From the NCBI GenBank assembly GCA_014706295.1, contig JACSVZ010000002.1, positions 106,450,547 through 106,514,546 on the forward strand: a stretch of 64,000 nucleotides of DNA, read 5' to 3'. Below the pieces are notes generated by a model. That model was not told the origin of the DNA, searched no databases, and saw nothing but the letters and a program-made list of their open reading frames with translations. The position numbers and the translations under genes were made by a program. This document shows, in pieces, positions 43,688 through 58,680 of this stretch. Numbering within the stretch: position 1 is the stretch's first letter; every line of letters starts with the position of its first letter. This DNA comes from Lycocorax pyrrhopterus obiensis (Eukaryota > Chordata > Aves > Passeriformes > Paradisaeidae).

Positions 43688-46600
43688 TTATGTTCCTAAA
43701 AATAGCATTTAGCCTAGTCAGTTGTATTCCAGGAGTTTAAATCCTATTGTTCAAGCTCTCCAGTTAGATAAGGTAATCGAACTGCATTCCAAAACTGACA
43801 GAGTTGCACGAGGCTGCTTTATGTGACTTGGCATATAACATTAAACTTACATCCACTCCACCCTCCACGTCACTAATCAGAGGTTTATCCTGCTGAGAGC
43901 TCTGCGCAGGCATAGACAGCATTCTGCATTCTCCCCTAGGACTCAAGGTTTGAGGCTGATTCTCAAATAGGTCCTGTCCGCACTTGGAGAATACATTTTA
44001 TTACTGCTGTCAGTACAGAAGATGTAATACCCACAGAACTAATAATGGACTGGCCTCACTAAGGATTATCCTTATGAATACTTGGAGATCAGTTCATCTG
44101 CCACAGAATTAGCACGCCAGTTTAAAAACCAAAACAACCTTCTCCATGAGTCAGTTGGTTTACAATAAAGGTAGTGCTTGTTACCACATTAGCAAATAGT
44201 TTCAGGTCTTTCTTCACTTCTTTTTTGAGCTACTCTTGCCCCTGGCCTCGCTCCTGGCAAGTAGAGAGCTTGCTAGAGCTGTGTTCTTTGACAATCGGCT
44301 ATTGTGCTAAAGCTTTCCACAGCCCAATTCTCCTTCAGACTAACATGATCTACTTCTCCCGTAGCCTCTGTAAGTGCTTATTTCACTTACAGCCACCTAA
44401 ACCTTCATGCTTTGGTGAGTCATGGTAGGTGTTTCATCACGAGGCTTCACTAGGAACTAAACTGGAATACCCCCAAAAGCCAAGAAGCAAAGAAAATCCA
44501 TGGGTTCGTTTGCTTCCTAGGATCCTGTCTAGGCATCTAGAAAAGATTTTTTAAAAAACAGTCCTTAAAACAAGCTTGTGGGTTAACCCTAATGCTGGCC
44601 ACCTGGCATTTTTTTAAAGAAAATAACTTCTTCTCCATGTACACTTTTACTGTTAGTTTAAATGCAATAAACTTTTCCTTTAAATATCTTAATATGTTTT
44701 CTAAACACAAGATGTTTTCACTGTAGAGGCAGGCTATGTGGAAATTGGTATGAGAAATCCATATTGACACTACAGAACTAGAAGGCAAATAACACTTGGG
44801 ACTCTTGGAAAATTCACTTAGGGAAAAAGCATGTCCTAGAAATCCTTCTCCCACCCAGAAACATGCAGTTTTGAGATAAGCTTTTTTAGCATTTCAGAAC
44901 TGTCACTTCAAATGCTGATTCCGTTTTTATTTTACTCTTTTATTTTTGTATATGATATTTCTAGTTTTTCCATTACTTCTTCATACTAGGGACAGCTAAT
45001 GCTAACATACAGTGTGCTGTAACAGTTTTTAAATCTCCTTTATTCTAATTTTTTTTCTTTTTTTTTTAGCATCTCCCATCTGCGTGGCAATGAAATGGCT
45101 TCATATAACTCAACAAAGGAGACATTGATTTAGTAAAGTGAGGATGTATCCATCAGCACTAAGTTGCAGCTGTTCTTAATGGATTTTAAAATACAAAAGC
45201 TATTTCACCTCTTAGATTGTCATATTATGAAATGTTAGTAGTAGTTGCACATATCAAAGCACCAGCTACCACCCAAACGTTGTTGTGAAACGGGAAGGCA
45301 GCATCAAGCCAGCCCCCTTGTGAAGCTCCCCGGTGCCAAGTGAAAGCCTATTTCCCCAGTATGCTCCTATTTTTTTTCCCCAGCAGGTATTTGCCTTGGT
45401 TACTTACTTCACTGCTTTTTTTTGCCTTTTTTTTTTTTTCTCTCTTTTACAAAAGCAATATTTTTGCCGCTGAGGCCACGATTTGTTTCCCGATTGCTTC
45501 ATTTTCAAAATAAACCAGAGAAAACCTGAGTCATCATCTTTGTAAGAAAGCACACATACAGTGCTTGGCAAATTAAAAGGCAGGACTTCGCAAATCACCG
45601 TTATTTTCAGTGTGGAGCAGCTGGAGCAGTTTTGCTTCCAAAAATATAGAAGAGCTATGTTGTCAGACAGCTCACAGAGAGGCAGGTAGTAAATTGCATT
45701 GTGCTGCATAAAGATTTTAAGGGTCTTTTAAAATGTGCTGGAGGTAAGTTGCCAGGAGATATATTAATGCTTTTATTTAGCTGTATTTCAGTTTGTGTTT
45801 GTCTTTGCTTCTCTGGTGTTGAGGGCACTTAAAACAAATTGGCTGGTCTGTGTGGCACAGTGGTAGCTGGTTAAAGTTGCTCTAGTGGTTTTCTGATCAT
45901 TTCTATGAACTGCTGACACCAAGCAACCTAGTGTGTTAGTGGCATAATGTTTGCTCTCCTTGGAGGGAAAGAGCTCTTTCTGTCCAGGCTGATAATTGCT
46001 TAGTTTTTATTCCTTCTCAACTGAGTCCATAAATTCTACATGAAGGTGAGGGAAATTTAGAAGGACCAAGCCAGTAACTCAAGAAAGGGAGTTCCAAATA
46101 GAGAGATCCCTGTGAAACCACAAAACTTATAGCTGTTGTAGGTCTAAGTACGAGTTTTCGCTTCATACAGTGTTTCAAGTACTATGTAAAAGAGCATAAA
46201 TTTATGCTGTATTGGATATAGAGTTCTTGAAATCCTATTTCTTGATCATAATCTTCCAAAAAAAGTTTATTTTGAACTAGAAGTTCAGGCTGGAAGTCAC
46301 ATTGGGCTGGGTGAGGTCTAGAAATGCAGGGAGGGACAATGGGTTATATGACGACAAGGTCTGGCTAAGAAAACTCCTTAAACATTCCTATAAGATAAAG
46401 GAAAAAAAAAAACAAACCTGAATCCAAACAAGAATGTGATATCATGAGACTCTGAAAAAGTGCACTTTCCAACTTGTTCCTGTACCATATGGATTTTATC
46501 TTGGTTCCTTTTACCACCCCCACCACATGACCCGAAGTTTCTGTATTGCCATGAGGTGTGCTGGGCACTGATTCTCTCACAGTGCCAGAGGTAGAGCTTT

Positions 46601-49600
46601 ACACCCCACACAACCTATTCATATCAGGCTTTTCTCAGAGTGTGGGGTCCTCAAGGGACAGGACAACAGCTGGCCAACAGCCCAGCATGGAAAAGGGAAT
46701 CTTCTTTTGACCGTCAACTAGTGGCGTTAAAGCCTCTTTGTACCATGAATTCACTGTCAATATACTTTTGTTTTGATTTAGTGACTGAAATAAACTGATT
46801 ATTCCCCTTTTCCACCAGTATTATGTCTGTGTCATCATGAATTTGGAAATTCCCTTTCAGGTATTTATGTAGCAAAAACCCCAGTACCAATGGTCTGTCT
46901 TCTTGGATTTTCTTTTCTCAATTGAGTTATCTCAGCTGGGTTGACACAAACCCAATTTAAGCAACTTTAGAATTGTGTGAGTTCAAAGGAAGCCCACAGA
47001 GGGTGTAAACATACTGTTAAACAGTGTCAGAGCCCCGCTCAGGCTGTCACCCAGACCCACCTTTCCACTGCTATTGAATTTTAAGTTACACCAACTTGTA
47101 AAGCAGCATTCGAGTAGAAGGGAATAAATTCGTAGGTCATACGAAAGAAGAACACAGGGATAGAAAAAGTACAGCAACATTTACTGCCAGACCCTGTCAT
47201 GTCCTTTATCAGCGTGATTTAATTCACACCAAGAAAAAAAAATGGTAGAACATGGGGCAGAATATCAAAAAATAAGGAAAGTCCTTTATGCAAAACTGCT
47301 TGCAGGAACTAAATGTTGCCGCTGTATCTGTCTTCAGGTGAAAACTGGGGGAAAAGCCTCAGGATATTGTCAAGACTTTCATTTGAGGTTTAAAGCCAGA
47401 GGCCATAAAGGACCTTTCAAGTCTCTTTGCAGTTTGCACCTGCATTTTGCTGCATTTTAAGTTATAGAGGGTAAAGCCTGGAAAAGTAGAAAAACTGAAA
47501 TGATTCAGAGAAAATATAAAGGAAACTTACAAAGTTTAGTGAAAAAGACTGGATGTATTGGATGTACCTCTCATTTTTCAGGATCAGGTAATAGATCAAA
47601 AATACCTTTTAGCAGCTGGTAAGCATCAGTATTTTGTAAGAGTTTGGCAGTAAAAAAACCCCAACAAACCACTTTTGCAACTGTTGAGAATGTCTAAGTG
47701 CAAAGCTTTTTTGTCCATCCCTGGGTTGTACTGTGCTTTGAATAGCTTTGCCTTTTTCTACCCATGAAAGGTTAAGCTGGGCTTAAATCAAAGGCTTTTT
47801 TATTTGAAGATCAAGGTTAAAATTCAGTTTCTTTTCACACAACAAAAGGTATCATCAAATAACTAAAATAATTTTAAAAATCCTAGAGCAAAGACTTTGC
47901 ACATTCATGGACTGAATTATAAAATTGCAAGCAGGTAGTTATTTGCTAGTAAAAGAATGCTTTTAGTAGAAATGAGCATTGTTAAAATAAGCAAGAGAAA
48001 AATTACAAGCTCTTCTTTTGCCTTGGACAAAACAAGGTCACATTTGCAATTTGCAGTGCTTGATCTCTCCATTAGCAATCTTGGCAAAGGTTTATCAAGT
48101 TATTCTGAATAATTTCCTCCAAGTTACGAATGTGTCACTTGGTCTGTTATGGACCTGTCCCTACAGTTGGCTCTGCTGTTTACCTGTGAATTGTCACACT
48201 CGTTCTTGCTGATCGGTGTTAAAAGAAAAAAAAAAAAAGCAGGGTTTAAAATCAAAGCTTCAGTGTGGAAGGATATAAAGTGTGAAATCCAGACCCATTG
48301 CTTTCATTCTGGCTTTAGTGATCATAGAAACCTGCTGTAGGGCAGGACTAATCTGCCAGAAAATTATTATTGAGCCCTGGTAACTCAGATATATGTGCAG
48401 ACTTGAAAACGTTGCTCTTTGTGCCAACTCCAGGTCCTACAAGAACCTCACATGGCATCCTCCACCTGGCTCAGAAATACGCTGCATTCTGCCGCAAAGA
48501 GGAGGAAGTTTGTTAATTCCCAAGCAGCTGTGAACAATTTAATCTCTTTCCAAACAGCGCAGCATCCTATTCCAATTGTGAGTTTCTTGGGGGATGCACA
48601 GTTTGAAGAGCTGGTGAGAGATAACAGGGTCTTTCTTCCAAGGCCATGCCTATGGATTTGGCCTCGACAGTAGCATTTTGATAACAGGGTTGCCAAATCT
48701 CAGAGGCTCGTCATACTCGGTTGGTTTGGAGTTTCCTCCTCCAAATGCTGGAACTGAGAGGTTTAAAATTCGTCTTTGAAAGACAACTTTGAAACCTTGA
48801 TTTACTGCTCTGTAAATACTTGGAAATCAGGTGGTGAGCCACAGTTTTGTAATTCTAGAAGAAGAAATCCCTGTAATTTTAAGATATGATTAAGATTTAA
48901 TTCTGACTACTGGTGGTTGGAACTCCTGGGATTTCCCAGATAAAATTGCCTCTGAGAACTGAGCTGATAACTTGAATTGGTTTTCTGGACAAGTCTCTAA
49001 ATTACTGACTTCTTTGCCTCACATAATTTCTTTATCAAAAAATCACCATCCAAATCCTACACAAACCATTTTTGTTACCTCTTTGGCAATATGTTTAGAA
49101 GAGTCAAAGAATCACAAAGAACTACTTCAAGAAATTCATATCCAGATTTCTTCGAGTTCTCAGAACCAAGAGCTTTTTTGCTCTGATTATCAGAAGGTCT
49201 CTGCACTCAAAAATTGTTGTACAGGTATGTAAGCCAGCTGTACTTTTAAACAGGCTTGCACCTGATACGGTTTCCATGGGAGCTGCTTGGTGCTTAGCCA
49301 TTTGCAAACATGGCTGCTTATGTAGATAATTAAATTAGAGTTAGTGAACACAGTGTTCTTCCGAACAGCTGACCTTCGGTCTGTCTGGCACACTAGTAGA
49401 CGAGCAAAAGGAAATACATTCTTTCTCTGCTTTACATTTTCTGTACCACAATTTTTTTTTCCCCCTTAAGACTAGCCAGACGTGACTTTCTGGGTACTTC
49501 ACCAAAATGTCCTGCTATTTCACTGTATTTTCAGAAGTTACCCTTGAATTGTCCTGCACAACTCCAGACAGAGCATTTAATCATCTTAGTTCTTCTATTT

Positions 49601-52600
49601 TCACTGGAGTTCCCAAATTTTTAAGCTTTTCTTTTGTCCAACAAGATATATTTGGCTTGGCTTACACTAAAACATTTCATAATATTCTCTAAGAACTCGT
49701 TTTATTCCATCAGAAAGTAGTTGTGTTTAAGTACTTAGGAATCTCAGTCATATGTAGAGTGTAGAAGCAGAATTATAGGAGCTTTGTTTGTAAAGCTAAA
49801 GGGATCAAAGTATCTGAAATAATTGGTGAGGTTTTTTTGGGGCAGGCACTGTATTTCAAAGGAAGTTGTAGATTCATTTTGTTAACCCATTGCTTCAAAT
49901 GAGTTTGTCAGATCCCAAATAGGGAGGGACAGGATTTTGGCTACTGAATTCCAGTTTGGCCACTAGTGCCTGGGCTAATTGGATGGGTAGAGAGAACCCC
50001 CCACACAGCTGAATAAACTAGAAAAATCCTGATGTCCTACTGAGGTCAGCAGCACTAATTGCCATCCACGGACAGGAAATCTGTTTGAACCTGCCTGCCT
50101 TGCTTCCTGGCTTTGAGCACATCCAAAATCAAATGGGGAAATGATCCTGATGCTATATCATGCCAGAAGCACATGGTAGGATGCTCATGGGCTAGCCTGT
50201 CCACCCAGGACTTTTATAATCATTCTCACTTACTGGGGTTGCTGAAATTTTGTTGTGTGGAGGATACAAACCCAGAGGCCTTTTGGCTGCTCAACAGAAC
50301 AAGTCTGACCCTTGCAGGAGTACCTGTCTGCCTGACTCTTGAGTTCTATGAAGTCCAAGAAGCCTGGTACTATTCTAGGAAGTCATATGGAGAGTTCCAG
50401 CTCTCTGCAGTAGCATCAGAAACACACAGAAGCTACAAACCATCTCCACGTTGGGGAATTTTGCAAGGTCTTAATTTCTTTATACTTTCCAGGCACAAAC
50501 TCTGAACTTTCATGAAGCTTCTCCCTAGTGCCATGGACAAATGCCTCTACCTCCCTTCTCTGTGCTGCTCAGAAGCCCACATGAGGTACAGGCTGCTGAA
50601 TTCTGGTTTTCTTCATCTCTCTGAAGGACTGCCCCACCTCTTAAGCTTTCTCTAGAGCTGGGTGACTGTTGTTAAAACAACAAATACACCTAAGTCCAAT
50701 ATTTTTTCAATATTTTTTGATAAATTAGTGGAGTAATACCTGAAAGCTTGTAGTGTTTTTACTTTTTATCTGCTGGTCACTAGAACAATTTTGAAATTAA
50801 GAAATAAGAAAAGTTTTCACCCTTTGAAAGCTTCAGAAAAGTAAAGCAACATTTTCCAGCGTAATTTGAATATAAGCACTGTGGTATTTGTATTAGGCAA
50901 GTCTCCTCCACACAGTACATCAGTAATAATACATTTTTTAATGAAAGGTAGTAAATATTGGCCCTACAGTAGTAGTTTCTCAAAGTCCTATGCATAAATG
51001 ATTATTTTAATAGGCAGTAGGCAAGCTATCACTTGCCTGTATGAAAGGTTTACCCTTCATTTTAACCTCAGAGAGAGAACCATTCCTCTCAATTTCTTCT
51101 GCTCTGCAGAAAGGACATGAAACAAACAGAAAATGTTGTGAATGTTCTACAACTTCAGGTAAATTTTCAACTGCAATAAAAAAAATAAACCAAAGCAAAA
51201 AACAACTTCAGCTGAAAATCTACTAATGTAAGTAAGGAAACAAATCAAAAACAGTTAATAAAACTTCTGGCTTTGATGACCCAGTTGTTTTACACAGTGC
51301 TAAAAGAGTGTATCTCTCAAGTGTGTATAAAATGTTGCCAAATCACAGAATGGCACGCAGAAATGGGCAGGGATTTTATTGTATTGACATAACCAGTTTG
51401 AAGGCACTTGGCTGGATAATGAAGACCAAGGGTTTATCAAGTGGAAATTACTTATTACTATAAAGCACCTATTACCTAATCTTGCAAAGTACTTCAAGAA
51501 ACACCCCAAAAGCAAGGAAAGAGAAACCCCTGAATCTAAGAGCACTGGTTGCACCTGTTCTTTTGCATCCAGCCATGAAGAACATCCTTTTGTTCTGGCC
51601 TGACACTGGGTTGACTCTGTTGAGCCTGCCAACAGAATAAGGCTTAGCAAATAGACTGGGGAAAAGAGAATTCAGTCTCAGCTGTTTGCAGTCATCTGGG
51701 AGCTTCTGGTGATCCATGCCACTCTGTGCTCGCTGCAAAATGTATACACCTTGGGGGAAAATATTAGTAATCTGGGCACAAGAGCTAAAAACTTTCCGGT
51801 AGAATAATCTGAATCACATATTTGGCTTAATTTCCTCATGGAAGAAATAGAAAGCCCCCTTGCTCTGTGAAATCAACCATCATTCAACTTACTATTATAT
51901 TTTTAAAGGACATTCTCAGTAAACTGCAAGGATGCCAAGACTGCTGCTGTGCCCTAATGATATATGTGAGACCTTAATGTTGATCCAGAGCTCAGCATCA
52001 TGAAGATTTTCTAGGACAGAGCAGGAGCTCTAGAAAATCTACCATCACATTAGGAAAATCAGCAATGTTGAGGGCAACTCTTCCTGGACTCGTGACAACC
52101 AATCTGACGCATGATAACTTGCAAAGTCATAACAGAGAGAAGTAAAATTTCACCATGGACGTTCCTCTTGCTAAAGACCACCCTCCTGCCAAAAAAAAAC
52201 CCAGCCAAAAGCCACAGAAATCCAGACCAAATGGATGGCTCTTTCCTCCATTAGCATCGTGTCTTGCTCCTTCTGAACCACTGCCACTGCTGTATCAGAG
52301 ATTTGACACCAGGATATCAGGGCTGGGCTGGGTTAACCAAGCCACATAAGATGGAACAACGGTGAATAACAGGAAAAGGGGGGGAGGGGAGGGCTGGAGT
52401 TGGTCTACAAAAGAACATGAAATAGTTCTGAAATTACTCCCACTCAGGTTGTACTTTCCTCTAACAATCCCTGTGCACCCTCTAAGTTTGTTGGCAATTA
52501 GCCAAACCTTTAGAGCCCTAAAGCCATCCTATTGTAAAACTATCTACAGTACTCCTTAATTTTGCTGAGAGAAGCATTTAACAGAGGAAGATGTGGTCTG

Positions 52601-54439
52601 GCTGCCTGCAGTTCTTCCCATCAGACCCAGTGGATAGAGTCACTATGAGAGCATTCCTGTAGCCCCGATCCATTTATGCTCCTTTGGCACATGCAGGCAT
52701 ATTCATGAGCTCTGCATCCAAAACAGGTGAATTCTTCTCAGCAGCACAATGAAATTTGAACTCTGTTGTCCTAGTGAAGGGCAGTGGTGGGCAGGGTTCA
52801 GGGCAAGAGCACATTTGGCACAGAAAAGATAGGGGACAGATGTAACAGAAACATAAAAGGATGCTGTAGAACCAGATTTCCTTCATCCCACAGCTGACAA
52901 GAGGGGGGATTTGCCTCTTTTCCCTCCCAGCAGTGACTCTGCCTTGGTGAAGGCAGCAGCAGGAGCAAGGCTCATTTTCTAGGGCTCTGGCACAGATGAT
53001 GTAGACTTGGGAACAGAGCTGATTTGTTCCTCAAAGCAATCTGCTGCCCTCAGCAGCTTTTGTGTTGCTAGAGCCTCGGGTCAGCTCTGTCCAAAACCTC
53101 CAGCAACCTTCTCTCAAGACAAACTCCTGCAGTCACAGGAAAAGCCTAAGTAAACTTGCTGTGCCCACAGAGGCAAGAGAGGATTTCTCCTGGGACACCT
53201 GGTAAGGGCTCCAAACAGCGGTGCCAAGCAGCACATATCCTGCAGTTACCTTCAGCAAACAGGGGCATTTCACCCCAAACACAGCTGAAAGTGAATAAAA
53301 AGTTGGGTTTTAAGGCACACCAAGGGTTCTCTCATTTGTCATTTTCACAGCTCTCAAAGGGGTACAAAATATAGTAGTTTCTCTTTGTTCACTCCAGTTG
53401 AAAGAAACCAGAAATTTAATTTTGATGCCACTGTCAACAGTCCAGTCTTGAGCTGGTGAATCTGGCTGACAGTTGTCCTGGGGCTGGGACTTTTTCTTTC
53501 TGCTCTTATTCTTCTAAGATAAACTCTCCAGCTTTTCCCCTCTCCCTTGTGCATCACACTCAGGTAAATGAAACGCTGCATATCAGTCCCAGCTCAGACA
53601 GTGCTTCCCCCTCCTCATCCTTCCTCCACTCCCTCCAAATCACGTCATACTTTGTCTCATGCCCTCTCCTTCACCACCTGTTCTTCCTTTGGGAATGAGC
53701 AGAATTACATACCCATCTGCCTTAACTGTTTCCTAGGTTTCTACTAGGAGAGATTTGGGAAGATGAAAGACAGGGAAAAGTGGTGCAGAAAATACACTGA
53801 ACTGGTATGCGAAGCTACAGTGAACATGCCTTCTACAATCTCCTCATTCTGCTTTATCTCGTCTCCTTTGCAATCCTGTGGAAACCAGGAGGAAACCAGG
53901 AGGAAAAGAAAAACAAACCACTGCATGGCTGTCAGCTTCAAAGCTGGAGAAAAGAAAAATCCCTTCCCCTTTGAGCTGTGATTATATCTCAGGATAGATG
54001 ACTTCCCACACTTCTCTGGGAGGATCCCTGGGTGCCCTTTTGTTCCTACGGGGCCACAGAAACAGCTGAACAAACAGCAGTAATATCTGTGGGAAAGACA
54101 GGATGATCCTTCCCCTCTTTCTCCAAGTTTCTCCATTTTTCTATCACCCTGCCTGCCTCCTCAGGAGGTTCCAGCTCCTCACCTTGGCACCTGGTGCCCA
54201 ACAATTGTGATGCTCTGCTCAAGGTGGCACCAAGTCCTGCAGTCCTGCCAGGATTGTTGTCCCTAGCCATGTGTGGGGGGAATCTCTGTGCTTTCAGCCA
54301 CGTGTCCTTGCTGGTGTTCGGGTAAAACAGTGCCCAGCTCTTGCCAATCTCTAGTATTCATGACCACGTGATGTTCCAAAACAAAGCATGAAGAAAGGGA
54401 AGAAGCCTGGACTATTTTTTAAACAATGTATTTGGGAGT

Positions 54440-54500
54440 AGTCACTTAACTTCTTGGTTTGAGTTTTCAGACTGCAATAATTTTCAAGTCCTGTTCTACC
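54440..54500 (+). mobile_element. Possible short MIR-like core fragment
   Basis: Contains GTAGTCACTTAACTTCTTGG followed by TTTGAGTTTTCAGACTGCAA and TAATTTTCAAG. The pattern fits the CORE part of MIR (AGTCACTTAACCTCT...CTCAGTTTCC...TAAAATG) but is short and diverged, so chance similarity is possible. Confidence 0.4.
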
Positions 54501-55125
54501 TTTCCCTTCCGTTACTGCCGTATCCATTTATCCTCCACCCCAAACATAAAGGATAAGGATGATTGTTTTTCCCTTTGAAATCCAGGAGTCTCTTTAATCC
54601 TGGATGTGAGACAATGGGAAACATACTAGGAGGTGAGAGGAGAGGCTTGGCAACACACGAGAGAATGCAATAAACCAGTTATTTCCTTTCCAATCATTAA
54701 ACTCCACACCCTAGAGTTACTGGTCTTTATGGCAGCCTGGTCAAATAGAAAAAGACACAGAAAAGCACAGGAGAAAGGTCCTATGTTTCCAAACTGATGC
54801 ATGGACAAGGTGCCAAATGATTGCATTTCATTCATTTGCCACAAACTGGGTTAGCTTTGAGCTTGAAGGAGAGAGAATAGCAGGTTTTTAAGTACTGCTT
54901 CTGGGTCTGGCATCAACATTTCTGTTGCCATAATGAGTCAGACATCAGAGGCAATGCACACGAAAGGATGCAGGCCAATGCCTAGGCAAACAGAAGTAGG
55001 AAAGCAGAAATGAAAAATAAGTGCACGTGTCAGGGATGAAGGACTCCATCCTTGCAAAACTTTTGAAATTATAACCTCAATTTCCTTTATTTCACCAAAT
55101 AAATTCACTTCAAAATAAACCCACT

Positions 55126-55159
55126 ACCACCACCACCACCACCACCACCACCACCACCA
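55126..55159 (+). repeat. (ACC)n microsatellite
   Basis: Uninterrupted ACC repeat, about eleven units, in intergenic sequence. Likely length-polymorphic. Confidence 0.95.
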
Positions 55160-58100
55160 AAGCCCCTCTAGAATTCTGGGCAAGGGTAATTTGCCAGAGG
55201 CAGAGTTTGTTCTGTTAATTGCCATTTGCCATGGACCAATGCCACAGTCCCCAAACGCTCTCGCACATTTCCCATCAGGCAAGCACACACACGATTACGA
55301 ATATTTGAGCAGTCATCCTTAGAACTGTGAAAAACATTAATCCTTAAATGAAGGGAAATCAGTCTTCTGAGCCACAGAAACCATGGCCTCAGATACCCCT
55401 TCCCTTTGCCTTTAGCCAGGGCTCCTGAAGGGCTGTTGGATGATTAGGGGTAGGTAACTCCCTCTGGGGACAGATTATGGGGTGGAAAGTGCATTGATGG
55501 AACACATTTCAAACTCTGATTTACACCCTTACTTGGGGGCTTCACTGGGAACTCAGAGCAGTCCAGAGACACATATTTGGCTCTTTTCAGCTGTCAAGTA
55601 ACTCCCTCAATTGCTCTCTTGTGCCTCACATTTCCATTGTCTTTTCTTCCTCCTTTTTATTTTCAGACCATCCCTTCTTCTGTGCCCCCTCTTTCAACTT
55701 GCATCATCATGACCTGGAGAATTGATATGACTTACTTGGTGCTCTTCTTTACTATTCCTTGTTCTCTCCAACACTTTATCAAGCATAATTGTCACAAAGA
55801 AAATATTTATTACAAGAAGTTTCAGTGATCTGCTAATCAACTAGTACAAAATAGTCAACTACAGAACTCAAAGTTCTCCCATGTCCCCTCCTGCTCTCTG
55901 TTACTAGGCTTCCTTTACTGTATCAGGACTTGTGTGCTGACAGTTTTACTAATGTGACTGATTAATGGGGAAGTTTTAATTTTATTTTGACCAACAATTG
56001 TACTGATAGAGTCCCATCGCTGTCAGCACAGTTGCACTGATGTGAAGATACAAGTGGGCATCACCTCTTTGATCTGGGTTAGATCACAGAAACTGCCTTC
56101 CATCTTGGGAATCGGAGCTGCAAAATTTTGCCTTGCAAAATTGCGTGACATAAAAAAAACTCTGCTAAAGCACACAGAATTCAATAACCATGTATATAAC
56201 CCTCTGATACCTCCATTGCCAGTGTGTTAGATGGTGTTGATGAGATATAAGCCAAAATGGTGAGGTCACTGTTCCAATAGGAACATAGTAATGAGGCCCA
56301 ATATCTACAAAGAACTCGCACTCACATGTTATTGTTCTGGAGTCAGTTAATGATTAACATGGATTAACTCCTTGTGCCTTATGGAAATAATATCAGAGTT
56401 TCTCAAAAATTCAGGGATACACAGATACACTGTAGGGATTTTGGAACAGATTACATTCTTTAAGATTACACAGTGTAGGAAAGCAAAGATCTTACAGAAT
56501 ATTAAAAACATGTTGAATTCCTGACTCTGCTGCCAAGAACCAGCCATCATTTTACATGTAGTGCCTTGGTATTTCAGGCCATGCCCGCCTTGTGTGATCC
56601 CACGCATGTGCTGAAAATAAAGAGAATGTGATAAGGCAGCAGAAACACGATTAAGCTTTGATCTGAAAAGGGATCCTGACTCCCTTATGCTACTGAGAGT
56701 TTGTGGGCACCAAAGAGAATATGGTAAGTTTGCTCAGCCAACTAGAGGTGTGACATTAATGCAAGTTACCCAATATTAGGACCTTCCATACAGACACAAC
56801 TACAATAAAACTGTTTCCCCACTAATTAGCTTAAAGCCAGCACGGCTATGTTGCTTCTCCTACTGCCACATTTTCTTTTGCACTTAATGATCTAATCACA
56901 TGCTCCTTTTTCTACAGGGCCTCTGCCTCATTCAGGGCCCGGGATGGATGCGGCTCATTGAATAGGCATCTGCAGTCCGACAGTTTGTCTCAGATTTGCC
57001 TGGAGCTCACGATACACCCTTTGATTATATCCCTGGCTCTGCTGCAAAGTTTCCCTGTTAGGGTACTGGACTGGTCACCAAAACCAGACAAAGCGGGCAC
57101 CAAAACCCTCTTTTGTTTTTGCTGTGGGTGCCTGAGTGTAATGACTTGAGGTCTCATTTGTGAAAGAGCTAAGTGCTCATTACATGCAACTGGGGCAGAA
57201 TGCAGCAAAAAGCTAAATACTGTGAAAAAGATAGGCACTCAGAGGTTCAGAATTAAAATTAGTAAGACAGTGTCATCCATGATCTTCCTGGACTTCCTTT
57301 TCTCTATCCATGTATGTTATGTCCAGCATAGGGACAGTGTGACAGTAACGAGTACTTATCTGGGAAATGGTAGTTTTGAGGTTTCAAATCCCCATTAGGA
57401 CAAAAGGAAGATCATTCTCAGGTCTGAAGGGTGATCCTCTCTCTCATATAGGTTCCAGGTGCTTAGGCTCTCCTACATAGTTGCTCAAATCAGCAGACTT
57501 TTGGTATTTCTAGGTCATTTGTCCACTCAGTATAATCAAGAAGGCTTTGCCCTTCGTGATTTAATCAAAACTGGAAAATTCCAGCGAAAAGCTTCAGTTT
57601 TGACAGACCTTTTCTTGTCAGACAACTGTTTTGTACATATTTCCTGTCTGAACTGCTGGGACTGTGGCAAGACTCTGGGATGAGTGTGCCAGTCCCACTG
57701 TACAAGTTTCTGTTTGCAAGGGTTGTTGCTCTGGGAAAAGTCAAACTAGGCTTGCAAAGGCATGTCTGAAGTTCAGATGAACTCTTCTACATCAGAAGAG
57801 AGATCACCTGTCCTTCAAGGCTGATGTCCAAGGGCAGCAAGGAGCAGCCCAAGCAGCCCTATTTACTAGGCACTACAAAAGCAGGTGTAATCAAAGCTGT
57901 TCCAAGGAGAGGAGACACTCATCTCATCCCTCTTGGACTCCAGCCAGATATTTCTATATCCTTTTCCAGCAAACCTTCCCACCTTTAGAAGACAACAAAA
58001 TTTAGGCAAGACTATTAAAAGAGATGGAAAGATTTCAGGAGGCTGTGGTGGCAACTGCAGCCTTTGCTATCTGGGTTCTGTGCACATCAATTTTAACAGG

Positions 58101-58349
58101 GATCAGTGCAACCTGGCATTATATTTAAATAATATTACCGTGGGAGAGGTTCTTTTCTTCAGCATGCTACAATTTCTTGTGCAGTGTCAAATTTGGTATC
58201 ATTTTGACATCTGGTCTGTGGCACTCATCCATGTGTTGTAACTGAGTAGGTGTTGGGTGGGGCTGGCAGGAGAGACTTGTTTAAGAGTTTGTTTTTATCC
58301 TGTAGAGGAACGGCAGAGCCAGTTCAGTAATTATTAAACACTCATCTTT

Positions 58350-58364
58350 AAAAAAAAAAAAAAA
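58350..58364 (+). repeat. Poly-A run (15)
   Basis: Fifteen consecutive A upstream of the MIR-like fragment at 58.5 kb. No retrocopy body identified. Confidence 0.95.
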
Positions 58365-58496
58365 GTGTGTGCTAATATTCTAAAGAAAGAAATGGTGAAT
58401 GAGGCAGCTGGCACTTCTCACTGCTGAAATGTGGGAACATTGTTCCCATTTCTGCTTGGTTCCATTTGTTTTAGGATGCCTTCCTCATTGGGCTGG

Positions 58497-58680
58497 CACT
58501 CTGGTTTCTATTCCTGACTCAGCCAATTGCCTCCTGGCTGAATTTGGATAGGTCACTCCATCTTTTGTGCAGCAGTTTCCCTCTCTGGAAAACGCAAAGT
58601 AAAACACCTCTCTTTTTATAAACTTTGAAATCTGCTGATAAAAAATGCAACAAGAGATGGCCATTATCATTACTACCATT
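58497..58680 (+). mobile_element. MIR-like CORE-SINE fragment
   Basis: Plus-strand order resembles a MIR element: a CTGGTTTCTATTCCTGACTC-type tRNA-derived part, then TTTGGATAGGTCACTCCATC, then GCAGCAGTTTCCCTCTCTGG and AAA, followed by an AT-rich tail with ATTATCATTACTACC. Matches are to the family's remembered consensus, not an alignment. Ends are approximate. Confidence 0.68.

Noticed and set aside
50113..50505. 130-codon plus-strand ORF in the upstream region
   Set aside because: Opens with TTG rather than ATG; no domain or homologous protein recognised.
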